Position numbers and translations under genes: made by a program
The notes under the pieces: generated by a model
Seen by the model: only the letters and a program-made list of their open reading frames with translations
What the model was told of the DNA's origin: nothing
The model's database searches: none
DNA from: Paracoccus homiensis
GTDB lineage: Bacteria; Pseudomonadota; Alphaproteobacteria; Rhodobacterales; Rhodobacteraceae
Length of the DNA: 64,000 nt
Direction of reading: 5' to 3'
NCBI RefSeq assembly: GCF_900111675.1
Contig: NZ_FOHO01000003.1
Coordinates: forward strand, 62,001 to 126,000
In this document: positions 9,027-17,947 of the stretch, piece after piece
Layout of the letters: every line of letters begins with the position of its first letter
How positions within the stretch are numbered: position 1 is the stretch's first letter

Positions 9027-9673
9027 GCCAGCCGCCGGTCAGCCCAAATCACGGGGATCGGCGCGGTCAGCGGCCACAGCTGATCGTGATCCACTATACC
9101 GCGATGGCCAGCGCCGCGCTGGCACGGGCGCGCCTGTGCGATCCGCAGGCCGAGGTCAGCGCCCATTGGCTGATCGACGAACAGGGCAGGGCCGAGGCTC
9201 TTGTCCCCGAAGATCGTCGCGCCTGGCATGCAGGCGCCGGGTCATGGCGGGGCCGTGACGACGTGAATTCCCGCAGCATCGGCATCGAACTGGCCAATCC
9301 CGGCGACAGGCCCTTCGCGGCGGCACAGATGGATGCGCTATGCGCCCTGCTGGGCGACATCATGGCCCGCTGGTCGATCCCGGCAAAGGCCGTCATCGGC
9401 CATTCCGACATGGCGCCCGATCGCAAATCGGACCCCGGCCCACGCTTTGACTGGGAACGGCTGGCGCGTCAGGGTTTGGCGCTGCCTTCCGCCTGTGCCG
9501 AGGATGCCGATTTTCGCGGCAGTCTTGACAGGATCGGTTATCCAGACTGCGCCGCCGCCGATCGGCTTGCGGCCTTCCGGCTGCGATTCCGGCCTTGGGC
9601 CACTGGTCCCGAAAGCCAGCAGGACCGGCGTGTCGCGGCGGGCGTTGCCGCCCTGATCTGCGCCGACGCGTAA
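9023..9673 (+). CDS. N-acetylmuramoyl-L-alanine amidase (Amidase_2, AmpD/AmiD-like)
   Basis: A 216-residue zinc amidase that cleaves the bond between MurNAc and the stem peptide. The Amidase_2 motifs are present: IVIHYTA with His24, an AWHAGAGSW block around residues 67-75, IGIEL with Glu89, and IGHSDMAPDRKSDPG with His127 and Asp137. The C-terminal ~45 residues resemble a small peptidoglycan-binding helical region (IGYPDCAAADRLAAFRLRF). No signal peptide is seen, which fits a cytoplasmic AmpD-like role in wall recycling, though an AmiD role is not excluded. The TTG start at 9023 overlaps the preceding stop (TTGA). A GTG further in would remove part of the first beta strand. Confidence 0.85.
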   Translation: MSQPPVSPNHGDRRGQRPQLIVIHYTAMASAALARARLCDPQAEVSAHWLIDEQGRAEALVPEDRRAWHAGAGSWRGRDDVNSRSIGIELANPGDRPFAAAQMDALCALLGDIMARWSIPAKAVIGHSDMAPDRKSDPGPRFDWERLARQGLALPSACAEDADFRGSLDRIGYPDCAAADRLAAFRLRFRPWATGPESQQDRRVAAGVAALICADA

Positions 9674-9860
9674 TCGGGGCGCGCTGAAAAAACCAGCACT
9701 GTCAGCGCTTTGCGGCTGCCTTTCTGCGGGCGCTGTCAGGGTTTTCATGCCTTGCCAGAACCCGACCAAGAAATGTCGCAAACGGTGTTGCCAAGTCTTT
9801 CCCTGGGCGCTTAACGTTGCCCTGCGCTGAACAAACAAACCATATCAGGGAGAGCGCCCA

Positions 9861-10964
9861 TTGCTGGACCAACGCACAGGCGACGCTTTTGTCGCCTTTG
9901 AACATGTGCAAAAAAGCTATGACGGACAAACGCTTGTCGTCAAAGACCTGAATCTTTCTATCGGCAAGGGCGAGTTCCTGACGATGCTGGGCCCGTCAGG
10001 GTCCGGCAAGACGACCTGCCTGATGATGCTGGCCGGTTTCGAAACCGCGACCCACGGCGAAATCCGTCTGGACGGGCGCCCGATCAATCAGGTCCCGCCT
10101 CATAAACGCGGCATCGGCATGGTGTTTCAGAACTATGCCCTTTTCCCGCATATGACCGTTGGCGAAAATCTGTCCTTCCCGCTGGAAGTGCGCGGCATGG
10201 ACAAGGCCGAACGCGAAAGCCGGATCAAGCGGGCGTTGGACATGGTGCAGATGGGCGCCTTTGCCAGCCGCCGTCCCGCCCAGCTGTCGGGCGGCCAGCA
10301 ACAGCGGATCGCCCTGGCGCGGGCATTGGTGTTTGATCCCCAACTGGTGCTGATGGACGAACCGCTTGGTGCGCTGGACAAGCAGCTTCGCGAACATATG
10401 CAGTTTGAAATCAAGCATCTGCATGAAAAGCTGGGGATCACGGTCGTCTATGTGACCCATGATCAGGGCGAGGCGCTGACCATGTCGGATCGCGTGGCCG
10501 TGTTCAACGATGGCCGCATTCAGCAGCTGGCCGCACCCGCCGATCTGTATGAGCGGCCCGAAAACAGCTTCGTGGCGCAGTTCATCGGCGAAAACAACAA
10601 ACTGCCCGGCACGATCGAACAATTGGACGGCGACAAGGCGCTGGTGCGCCTGCATACGGGCGAACTGATCGACGCGACCCCGGTGAATGTCGCCCAGACC
10701 GGTCAGCCAACGCTTGTCTCGATCCGGCCCGAACGCGTTGAATTCAAGCCCGAGATGATGCCCCCCGGCGCCCATATGATCGACGCCAGGGTGATCGAGG
10801 TCATCTATATGGGCGATATCCTGCGCGCGCGGCTGTCGGTCGCGGGTTCGGACGATTTCGTCATGAAGATGCGCAACACGATCGGGCAGACGCAGCTGAC
10901 ACCGGGGCAGACGATCAAGGTCGGCTGGCACCCTGCGGACGCGCGGGCGCTGGACCCGATCTGA
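9861..10964 (+). CDS. ABC importer ATP-binding protein (PotA/polyamine-opine class)
   Basis: A 367-residue ATPase that powers the importer encoded in the rest of this cluster. Walker A is GPSGSGKTT at residues 44-52, the signature is LSGGQQQR, and Walker B is LVLMDEPLGALDK. A C-terminal TOBE-type regulatory domain follows from about residue 270. The start is a TTG at 9861, chosen because AGGGAGAG lies 7 bp upstream and the sequence right after it is typical of the family. The closest familiar class is spermidine/putrescine-type (PotA/PotG). Substrate cannot be fixed from sequence alone. Confidence 0.9.
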   Translation: MLDQRTGDAFVAFEHVQKSYDGQTLVVKDLNLSIGKGEFLTMLGPSGSGKTTCLMMLAGFETATHGEIRLDGRPINQVPPHKRGIGMVFQNYALFPHMTVGENLSFPLEVRGMDKAERESRIKRALDMVQMGAFASRRPAQLSGGQQQRIALARALVFDPQLVLMDEPLGALDKQLREHMQFEIKHLHEKLGITVVYVTHDQGEALTMSDRVAVFNDGRIQQLAAPADLYERPENSFVAQFIGENNKLPGTIEQLDGDKALVRLHTGELIDATPVNVAQTGQPTLVSIRPERVEFKPEMMPPGAHMIDARVIEVIYMGDILRARLSVAGSDDFVMKMRNTIGQTQLTPGQTIKVGWHPADARALDPI

Positions 10965-11001
10965 TCCGATACCGGGCCGCGCCCGGCGCGTGGCCCGATC
11001 C

Positions 11002-11015
11002 GGCCCGGAAGGGCC
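11002..11015 (+). other. intercistronic hairpin between ATPase and first binding protein
   Basis: GGCCC (11002-11006), loop GGAA and GGGCC (11011-11015) form a small GC hairpin without a T-tract in the 99-bp gap. It may stabilise or pause the transcript; it is not a clear terminator. Confidence 0.4.
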
Positions 11016-11063
11016 AAAGACCATGGCCATCGCGCCGCGTATGATCCTTGTAACGGAGCCATC

Positions 11064-12134
11064 ATGAAGAACGCATTATTCCTGACCACCGCAATGTCCC
11101 TGATCGCGGGGCCCGCGCTGGCGGATGTGAATCTGCTGTCCTGGGGCGGGGCCTATGGCAACAGCCATCTGGAAGCCTATGCCAAGCCCTTCGAGGCCGA
11201 GACCGGCACCAAGGTCGTCATGGCCGATGCCGACAACCCGGCGACCCCGATCAAGGCCATGGTCGAGGCCGGCAATGTCTCGGCCGATGTGGCTTCGGTC
11301 GAATATGCCGACGCGGTGCGGCTGTGCGACGAAGGCCTGCTGGAACTGATCGACCCGGCGATTCTGGCCCCGACCGCGGATGGTGTGGCCGCCGAAGAGG
11401 ATTTCATCGACGGTGCGATCACCGAATGCTTTGTCGGGACCGATGTCTATTCGATGGTGCTGGCCTATGACGACGCCCAGTTTTCGGATGCCAAACCCGC
11501 CAGCCCGGCAGATTTCTTCGATCTGGAAGCCTTTCCGGGCAAGCGCACCATGCGCAAGGGCGCCAAGTTCAATCTTGAACTGGCACTGATGGCCGATGGC
11601 GTGCCCGCCGATCAGGTCTATGAGGTGCTGGGCACCGACGAGGGCGTCGATCAGGCATTTGCCAAGCTGGAAGAGATCAAGGACGACGTGATCTGGTGGG
11701 AGGCCGGCGCCCAGCCGCCGCAACTGCTGGCCGATGGCGAAGTCAGCATGGCCTATGCCTTCAACGGCCGGATCTTCAACGCCGCACAGGGCGAGGGCAA
11801 GCCGTTCAAGATCATCTGGGACGGTCAGATCTATGAGATGGAAGGCTGGGTCATCCCGAAGGGCGCGCCGAATCTGGAAGAGGCGCTGGAATTTGTGACT
11901 TATTCCACCTCGCCCGCGCCGCAGGCCCGTGCCGCCGAATTCATCAGCTATGGCCCGCCGCGCAAATCGGCCGCCGCGCTGGTCGGCAATATCGAGGGCA
12001 CCGATCAGCCGATGGGTCCGAACCTGCCCACGACCGAGGCGAACATGCAGAATGCGCTTGGCTCGGATCTGGATTTCTGGGTCGATCACGACGCCGAGCT
12101 GAACGAGCGTTTCAACAGCTGGCTGGCCAGCTGA
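11064..12134 (+). CDS. periplasmic binding protein of the ABC importer, copy 1 (PotD/PotF-like)
   Basis: A 356-residue exported solute-binding protein. The signal peptide ends near PALA/DVN at residues 19-21, and the mature protein begins VNLLSWGGAY, typical of polyamine and opine-type binding proteins (extracellular solute-binding family 1). GGAG precedes the ATG. It is clearly paralogous to the next gene: shared blocks include DNPATP, EAGNV, AIRLCDEG/AVRLCDEG, WWEAGAQP and FNSWLA at the C-terminus. The pair serves a single ATPase and a single permease pair, so they may widen the substrate range. Ligand unknown. Confidence 0.9.
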   Translation: MKNALFLTTAMSLIAGPALADVNLLSWGGAYGNSHLEAYAKPFEAETGTKVVMADADNPATPIKAMVEAGNVSADVASVEYADAVRLCDEGLLELIDPAILAPTADGVAAEEDFIDGAITECFVGTDVYSMVLAYDDAQFSDAKPASPADFFDLEAFPGKRTMRKGAKFNLELALMADGVPADQVYEVLGTDEGVDQAFAKLEEIKDDVIWWEAGAQPPQLLADGEVSMAYAFNGRIFNAAQGEGKPFKIIWDGQIYEMEGWVIPKGAPNLEEALEFVTYSTSPAPQARAAEFISYGPPRKSAAALVGNIEGTDQPMGPNLPTTEANMQNALGSDLDFWVDHDAELNERFNSWLAS

Positions 12135-12146
12135 TGGAAAGACGGC

Positions 12147-12174
12147 GGGCCGGGACAACCTGGCCTGCCGGCCC
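12147..12174 (+). other. intercistronic hairpin between the two binding-protein genes
   Basis: GGGCCGG (12147-12153) pairs perfectly with CCGGCCC (12168-12174) across a 14-nt loop. There is no T-tract, so an mRNA-stabilising or pausing role is more likely than termination. Confidence 0.5.
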
Positions 12175-12230
12175 CGAAACGGGGCAATCACGACGGTCGA
12201 AAACGGCCGCATGAACCAACGGGAGAGAAC

Positions 12231-13310
12231 ATGAAAAAGACCCTAGCCTTGACGACCGCACTGGTCGGCTTTGCCAGCGCCGCGATGGCCGAAGGCGAAG
12301 TGAATGTCGTGTCCTGGGGCGGCGCCTACGAGATGTCGCAGGTCGAAGCCTATAACAAGCCCTTCGCCGAGATGACCGGAACCAAGGTCAACATGATCGC
12401 CGCCGACAACCCCGCCACGCCGCTGAAGGCGCAGGTCGAGGCGGGCAATGTCACCGGCGATGTGTTCGACATCGAGGTCAGCGACGCGATCCGCCTGTGC
12501 GACGAGGGCGCGTTGATGGAAATCGACCCGGCCGCGTTGCCCGCCGCGCCCGATGGCACGGCTGCGGCGGATGACTTTATCGACGGGGCGCTGCTGGATT
12601 GCGCCGTGGCGAATATCTTCTGGGGCACGGTCATCGCCTTTGACAACAGCAAGTTCGAAGGCGATGCCCCGGCAACCGCCGCCGACTTCTTTGACCTTGA
12701 GAAATTCCCCGGCAAGCGGGGCCTGCCCAAAAACCCCAAGCGCACCCTGTATCTGGCGCTGATCGCCGATGGTGTCGCCGCCGATGACATCTATGACAAG
12801 CTGGGTTCGGATGAGGGTGTCGAGCAGGCTTTTGCCAAGCTGGACACCATCAAGAACGATGTCGTCTGGTGGGAAGCCGGGGCGCAGCCGGTGCAATTGC
12901 TGGCCGATGGCGAAGTCACCATGGCGACCGGGTACAACGGCCGCTTCTTCGACGCGATGGTCGGCGAGGGCAAACCGTTCGAGATCATCTGGGACGGGCA
13001 GTACATGGACATGGACATGTTCGTGATCCCGAAGGATGCGCCCAATCCCGAAGCCGCGATGGAATACCTGAAATTCGCCACCGACACGCAGCGGCTGGCG
13101 GATCAGGCGAAATACATCGCCTATGGTCCGGCACGCAAATCCTCGGCCGATCTGGTCGGCATGTATCAGGATGGCGAAACCGAAATGGCGCCGCATATGC
13201 CCACCAACCCGGATCACCTGACCACCGCCGTCATGGATGACCCGGAATTCTGGGCCGATCACGACGCCGAACTGACCGAGCGTTTCAACAGCTGGCTTGC
13301 CGGCTCGTGA
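12231..13310 (+). CDS. periplasmic binding protein of the ABC importer, copy 2 (PotD/PotF-like)
   Basis: A 359-residue exported binding protein and tandem paralogue of the gene at 11064-12134. The signal peptide ends near AAMA/EGE at residues 18-20. GGGAGAG lies just before the ATG. The core VNVVSWGGAYEMSQVEAYNKP aligns with copy 1 with no length change, but many putative pocket residues differ (for example MIAADNPATP versus MADADNPATP). The copies are far from identical, so the duplication is old and both are probably functional. Confidence 0.9.
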   Translation: MKKTLALTTALVGFASAAMAEGEVNVVSWGGAYEMSQVEAYNKPFAEMTGTKVNMIAADNPATPLKAQVEAGNVTGDVFDIEVSDAIRLCDEGALMEIDPAALPAAPDGTAAADDFIDGALLDCAVANIFWGTVIAFDNSKFEGDAPATAADFFDLEKFPGKRGLPKNPKRTLYLALIADGVAADDIYDKLGSDEGVEQAFAKLDTIKNDVVWWEAGAQPVQLLADGEVTMATGYNGRFFDAMVGEGKPFEIIWDGQYMDMDMFVIPKDAPNPEAAMEYLKFATDTQRLADQAKYIAYGPARKSSADLVGMYQDGETEMAPHMPTNPDHLTTAVMDDPEFWADHDAELTERFNSWLAGS

Positions 13311-13319
13311 TCTGAACCT

Positions 13320-13348
13320 GCCGCCCGCGCCATGATGGCGGGGGCGGC
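13320..13348 (+). other. strong intercistronic hairpin before the permease genes
   Basis: GCCGCCC (13320-13326) pairs with GGGCGGC (13342-13348). After one G-G mismatch, an inner CGCC/GGCG stem closes an ATGAT loop. It sits in the 59-bp gap between the second binding protein and the first permease. No T-tract follows. It could protect the upstream message and lower permease expression. Confidence 0.55.
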
Positions 13349-13369
13349 GCATCGACTGCCGGGGACATC

Positions 13370-14668
13370 ATGGCGAACGCGACCGATCCACATGCCGCCA
13401 GTGTCACCACCGCCTCGGGCGCGGGTGACGGAACGCTGACCACTGCCGATGGCAAGCCGCTGGCCCGTGCGCTTGCGCGCAGTCAGGGCCGCGCGCGCCG
13501 CCGGGCCTTTCTGCTGGTGCTGCCGCTGCTGGCCTTCATCCTGATCACCTTCGTGGTGCCGATCGGGCAGATGCTGCAACGCTCGTTCCACAATGACGGG
13601 TTCTCGGCCAATATGCCGCAGATCTCGCAATGGTTCGCCGAAAACCCGCGCGGCACCGATATCGACGAGGCCGCATGGACCGCGCTGGCCCTTGATCTTC
13701 AGGCCTCGGCGGAAGAACGCAGCATCGGGGTCGTGGGCACCCGGATCAATTACGACGTGCCCGGCACGCGGTCGCTGTTCACCTCGACCGGGCGCAAGGT
13801 CCGCCGCGGGATCGAGCCGCCCTATCGCGAAACCCTGCTGGACATCGACGAGGATTGGGGCGACCCGGTGCTGTGGGGGGCGATGCGCGATGCCTCGACG
13901 CCCTATACCGGAAATTTCTATCTGGCCTCGCTGGACCGCACGCGGGCCGAGGATGGCAGCATCGAGATGGTCCCCGAACGCCAGCAGGTCTATCAGATGC
14001 TGTTCATGCGGACGTTCTGGCTGTCGCTGCTGATCACCGGACTAACCTTCGTTCTGGGCTTTCCGGTCGCGCATCTGCTGGCGACGCTGCCGATGCGGAA
14101 ATCGAATCTGCTGATGATCCTTGTGCTGCTGCCGTTCTGGACCTCGCTTCTGGTCCGCACGACCAGCTGGATGGTGCTGTTGCAGCAGCAGGGCGTGATC
14201 AACGACATCCTTGTCTGGCTGGGCGTGATCGGCGACGGGCAGCGGTTGCAGATGATCTATAACCAGACCGGCACGATCATCGCGATGACGCATATCCTGC
14301 TGCCCTTCATGATCCTGCCTCTGTATTCGGTGATGCGCACGATCAACCCTTCCTATGTCCGCGCCGCCCGCAGCCTTGGCGCGACCAGCTGGACCGCCTT
14401 TCGCCGGATCTATTTCCCGCAGACGCTGCCTGGGCTTGGGGCAGGGGCGCTGTTGGTTTTCATCCTTGCGGTCGGCTATTACATCACGCCCGCGCTGGTG
14501 GGGGGATCGTCGGGTCAGCTGATCTCGAACATGATCGCCATGCATATGACCGACACGCTGAACTGGTCGATGGCCGCCGCGCTGGCCGCGCTGCTGCTGG
14601 CTTCGGTTCTGGTTCTTTACTGGCTCTACGACCGGCTCGTGGGCATCGACAATCTGAAGCTGGGGTAA
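13370..14668 (+). CDS. ABC importer permease 1 (PotB-like)
   Basis: A 432-residue inner-membrane permease, long for the PotB class (about 280-310). The N-terminus has a ~40-residue cytoplasmic extension and one helix (residues ~45-65). A periplasmic insertion of about 140 residues follows before the five-helix BPD_transp_1 core from residue ~210 to the end. The EAA-type loop is visible in AARSLGATSWTAFRRIYFPQTLPG. GGGGAC lies before the ATG. The large periplasmic loop is a known feature of some polyamine/opine permeases in alphaproteobacteria. Confidence 0.9.
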   Translation: MANATDPHAASVTTASGAGDGTLTTADGKPLARALARSQGRARRRAFLLVLPLLAFILITFVVPIGQMLQRSFHNDGFSANMPQISQWFAENPRGTDIDEAAWTALALDLQASAEERSIGVVGTRINYDVPGTRSLFTSTGRKVRRGIEPPYRETLLDIDEDWGDPVLWGAMRDASTPYTGNFYLASLDRTRAEDGSIEMVPERQQVYQMLFMRTFWLSLLITGLTFVLGFPVAHLLATLPMRKSNLLMILVLLPFWTSLLVRTTSWMVLLQQQGVINDILVWLGVIGDGQRLQMIYNQTGTIIAMTHILLPFMILPLYSVMRTINPSYVRAARSLGATSWTAFRRIYFPQTLPGLGAGALLVFILAVGYYITPALVGGSSGQLISNMIAMHMTDTLNWSMAAALAALLLASVLVLYWLYDRLVGIDNLKLG

Positions 14669-14674
14669 TCGCAG

Positions 14675-15628
14675 ATGGCTGTTCCGTCCTATGCAAGTCC
14701 GCTGGAACGCGTGTGGCATTACGCCTATCTGGTGCTGTGCGGGCTAATCTTCTTCTTCCTGATCGCGCCGATCGTGGTGATCATTCCGCTGTCCTTCAAC
14801 GTCGAGCCTTATTTCACCTTCACCGACAAGATGCTGAGCTTCGATCCCGAAGGTTACAGCATGCGCTGGTATGACAGTCTGCTGACCTTCGGCATGGTCG
14901 CGCCCGACGGGCCGCGCGACGCCAGTTGGTGGGCCGATGCCTGGGCCAATGCGAAATGGGTGAACGCGGCCAAGAATTCGATTATCGTCGGCTTCTTTTC
15001 GACCGTGCTGGCGACGGTGCTGGGCACGCTGGCCGCGTTGGGGTTGTCGCGGCCGGAAATGCCCTTCCGCCGGGCGATCATGGCGACGCTGATCTCGCCG
15101 ATGATCGTGCCGCTGATCATCACCGCGACGGGGATGTTCTTCTTCTATTCGAATCCCTGCGAACTGTTGGGCCTGATCGGTCTGCCGACGAATTGCGGAC
15201 GTTTGGCCGGAACCTATCTGGGCGTCATCCTGGCCCATGCCACGTTGGGGATACCCTTTGTCATCATCACCGTGACGGCGACGCTGGTGGGCTTTGACCA
15301 ATCGCTGAACCGTGCCGCGGCCAGTCTTGGGGCCAATCCGCGCACGACCTTCTTCCGGGTCACCATGCCGCTGATCCTGCCGGGCGTGATCTCGGGTGCG
15401 CTGTTCGCCTTCGTGACCTCGTTCGACGAGGTGGTGGCCGTGCTGTTCATCGCCGGTCCCGATCAGCAGACCATCCCGCGGCAGATGTGGAACGGCATCC
15501 GTGAACAGATCAGCCCGGCGATTCTGGCGGTGGCGACGATCCTGGTGCTGTTCTCGATCGCGCTTCTGACCACGGTCGAACTGCTGCGCCGCCGGTCCGA
15601 GCGTATTCGCGGGATCACGCCCCATTGA
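14675..15628 (+). CDS. ABC importer permease 2 (PotC-like)
   Basis: A 317-residue permease that should pair with the preceding one. It has six hydrophobic helices; the first lies at about residues 15-40. The EAA loop appears as AAASLGANPRTTFFRVTMPLILPG. A periplasmic stretch around residues 45-95 is slightly expanded. It starts six bases after the previous stop codon, and its own stop overlaps the start of the hemerythrin-like gene (TGATG). Confidence 0.92.
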   Translation: MAVPSYASPLERVWHYAYLVLCGLIFFFLIAPIVVIIPLSFNVEPYFTFTDKMLSFDPEGYSMRWYDSLLTFGMVAPDGPRDASWWADAWANAKWVNAAKNSIIVGFFSTVLATVLGTLAALGLSRPEMPFRRAIMATLISPMIVPLIITATGMFFFYSNPCELLGLIGLPTNCGRLAGTYLGVILAHATLGIPFVIITVTATLVGFDQSLNRAAASLGANPRTTFFRVTMPLILPGVISGALFAFVTSFDEVVAVLFIAGPDQQTIPRQMWNGIREQISPAILAVATILVLFSIALLTTVELLRRRSERIRGITPH

Positions 15629-16188
15629 TGACCCCGGCGGATCTGGAGGATGAGGCGGCACGCCCCAAGCTGCCGCCTGATCCCGGCCTCAGCCCGCAGC
15701 AGCGCGCACATGGCCGGCGTCTGGCGCAGATCCATGACATGTATCGCGGCGAACTGGATGCTGTCGCCGCGCTTCTGGCCGAACTGCGCGTGGATGGGAC
15801 CGGCGGCGACCGGCTGGCCACTGCGGTCGAAGGGATGCAGCTGACGCGCAATCTGGCGCTGTTCGGGACGGTCTGTGGCCGGGACTGCGCGCTTTTGCAG
15901 CATCACCACGACATCGAGGAACGGTGGATGTTTCCGGCCATCGCGGAACATGCCAGCGATGCCGTGCAGGCGGTTCTGGACCGGCTGATTGCCGAACATC
16001 GGGTGATCCATGACCTGATCGAGTGCCTGCGCCAGACGGCAACCAAACTGGCACGCAACCCCGATTCGTTGTCCTTTTCGGAATGCGCCGCGGATTTCGA
16101 ACGGCTGGATCGCGCGATCCGGTCGCATTTCGGCTATGAGGAAACGCAGCTGGAAACACCCTTGGGGCGTCACGCCATTCCGATCTAG
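15628..16188 (+). CDS. hemerythrin-like HHE-domain protein
   Basis: A 186-residue cytoplasmic helical protein with hemerythrin-type iron ligands: His36, the His92-His94 cluster with Glu98 (QHHHDIEERW), His124 and His128 (EHRVIHDL), and His167 with Glu171 (HFGYEE). This spacing fits an HHE-type di-iron site used for oxygen, nitric oxide or iron sensing. I use the ATG at 15628, which overlaps the permease stop; a TTG three bases earlier is possible. Co-translation with an ABC importer is unusual, and the physiological link is unknown. Confidence 0.8.
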   Translation: MTPADLEDEAARPKLPPDPGLSPQQRAHGRRLAQIHDMYRGELDAVAALLAELRVDGTGGDRLATAVEGMQLTRNLALFGTVCGRDCALLQHHHDIEERWMFPAIAEHASDAVQAVLDRLIAEHRVIHDLIECLRQTATKLARNPDSLSFSECAADFERLDRAIRSHFGYEETQLETPLGRHAIPI

Positions 16189-17129
16189 GGCAGTATCGCC
16201 AGCCACATCCAGATCGACAGGATGGACCCCATCGTCGCGATCAGCACGGTCGAGGCCGCGACCCGCCGCGCCGCGCCATAGATATTGGCGAACAGATAGG
16301 CATTCACCCCCGGCGCCATCGAGGCCGTCAACACGGCCGAGCGCATCCCCGCGCTATCCAGCCCGGTCACATGGCCCATGCCGAAGGTGATCGCCGGATG
16401 CAGGAACAGCGAACACATGCAGCACATCGCGATCGCCGCCATGTCGCCTTCGGGGCGATAGCGGTAAAGGATGCCGCCCAGGCCGAACAGCGCGGCGGGC
16501 AGGGCCGCGCGGGTGATCATGTCGACCGCCGCCCAGAACGCCTCGGGCATGACCAGCCCGGCATGGGTCAGCAGGTTCATCCCCAGCCCGCACAGGATGC
16601 CGATCACCAGCGGGGTCCGCAGCACACCGGTCAGCGCCCGCAGGGCAATACGGCCGATCGACTGGCCGGTGCCGCGCGCGCGGGTGAATTCCATGGCGGT
16701 AATGCCAAAGGTGTACATCGTCGGGGAATGGATCGCCAGAATGGCCCAGTTCCCGGCCAGCGCCTCGGCGCCATAGGCGCGTTCCATGATCGGGATGCCC
16801 AGCAACAGACTGTTGGAAAACAGGCAGACAAACCCGATGGCCACGCAATCCTGTGGTTGGCGCCCAAAGAGGTATTTCGCCCCGGCCCAACCCGCCAGAT
16901 AGCTGGCAAAGGCACCCGCATAAAAGGGCAGCAGCAGGGCGCCCCGAAATTCATTGCCCAGGTTCAGCCGGGCCATCGAGGCAAATAACAGCGTCGGCAC
17001 CGCGAAATTCTGGGCAAAGCGCATCAGCCCATCGACGGCGCTTTCCGAAAACCATCCCCGCCAGCTGACCAGATAACCAAAGCCGATGACCAGAAAGACC
17101 GGGACGATGATCGTGAACAGCGCGCTCAC
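16185..17129 (-). CDS. AEC-family transporter, second member
   Basis: A 314-residue membrane carrier with about ten helices, beginning SALFTIIVPVFLVIGFGYLV. It is only distantly similar to the AEC protein at 5606-6556. The GTG start at 17129 overlaps the stop of the MBL hydrolase gene (GTGA), so it is the last gene of the dac-tmk-holB-tatD-MBL operon. Its 3' end overlaps the convergent hemerythrin-like gene by 4 bp. Substrate unknown. Confidence 0.83.
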   Translation of the reverse strand: MSALFTIIVPVFLVIGFGYLVSWRGWFSESAVDGLMRFAQNFAVPTLLFASMARLNLGNEFRGALLLPFYAGAFASYLAGWAGAKYLFGRQPQDCVAIGFVCLFSNSLLLGIPIMERAYGAEALAGNWAILAIHSPTMYTFGITAMEFTRARGTGQSIGRIALRALTGVLRTPLVIGILCGLGMNLLTHAGLVMPEAFWAAVDMITRAALPAALFGLGGILYRYRPEGDMAAIAMCCMCSLFLHPAITFGMGHVTGLDSAGMRSAVLTASMAPGVNAYLFANIYGAARRVAASTVLIATMGSILSIWMWLAILP

Positions 17130-17947
17130 AGGCGGGCCATGACATTCAGATCGGCATCGGCCGATACCGTCACCTGCATGCCGTCATGGGCCGGCACGAT
17201 ATGGTCGGGCGTCTGCGCCATGACCTGATCGTAATCCATGTCGATATGCATATTGGTCAGCACGCCGCGAGGCGTCCCCGCACGATCAAGCCATTCCAGT
17301 GCCAGCGCCATATGCGCATGGCTGGGATGGGGTTCGGGGCGCAGCGCGTCGCAGATGAACAGCTCGGCCCCGCGGATCAGCGGCCATGCGGCCTCGGGGA
17401 TCTCGGACACGTCGGGCAGATAGACCAGCCCGCCGATGCGAAAGCCCAGTGCCGTGATCTCGCCATGCTGGACGCGGAACGGGTGAAAGGTGATGTCGCC
17501 GCCCGGCCCGCCGATGATCACGGGCCCATCCAGCAGGTTCAGATCCGCGATGGGCGGGTAAAAGCTGCCTTCCGGGGTTTCGAAGATATAGCCGAAACGT
17601 TCGGACAGCGCCTGCGATGTCGGTTCGTCCGCCCAGACCTGCATCTTGCGCCGGGCGTTGTAGACCAACTGACGGATATCGTCGATGCCGTGGACATGAT
17701 CGGCATGGGCATGGGTATAGATCACCGCGTCCAGCGTGCCGACCCCCGCATCCAGAAGCTGCGGCACCATATCGGGACCGGTGTCGATCAGCACCTGCGT
17801 GGTCCCTTCGGCCCCGTCACGTTCGACCAGCAGCGAACAGCGGCGACGCCGGTTTCTGGGATTGGTCGGGTCGCAGTCGCCCCAGCGATCGCCCAACCGT
17901 GGCACCCCTCCCGAGGAACCGCAGCCAAGGATCGTCGCCCGGATCAC
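17126..17947 (-). CDS. MBL-fold metallohydrolase (PhnP-like phosphodiesterase family)
   Basis: A 273-residue metallo-beta-lactamase-fold enzyme. It begins IRATILGCGSSGGVPRLG and contains the metal-binding motif THAHADHVHG near residues 77-86, plus later His/Asp ligands including ITFHPFRVQHGEI and NMHIDMDYD. These features match PhnP-like cyclic phosphate phosphodiesterases. The gene sits directly after tatD with a GTGA overlap, an arrangement common in Rhodobacterales. No other phosphonate genes are nearby, so a role in C-P lyase metabolism is doubtful. Confidence 0.85.
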   Translation of the reverse strand: MIRATILGCGSSGGVPRLGDRWGDCDPTNPRNRRRRCSLLVERDGAEGTTQVLIDTGPDMVPQLLDAGVGTLDAVIYTHAHADHVHGIDDIRQLVYNARRKMQVWADEPTSQALSERFGYIFETPEGSFYPPIADLNLLDGPVIIGGPGGDITFHPFRVQHGEITALGFRIGGLVYLPDVSEIPEAAWPLIRGAELFICDALRPEPHPSHAHMALALEWLDRAGTPRGVLTNMHIDMDYDQVMAQTPDHIVPAHDGMQVTVSADADLNVMARL

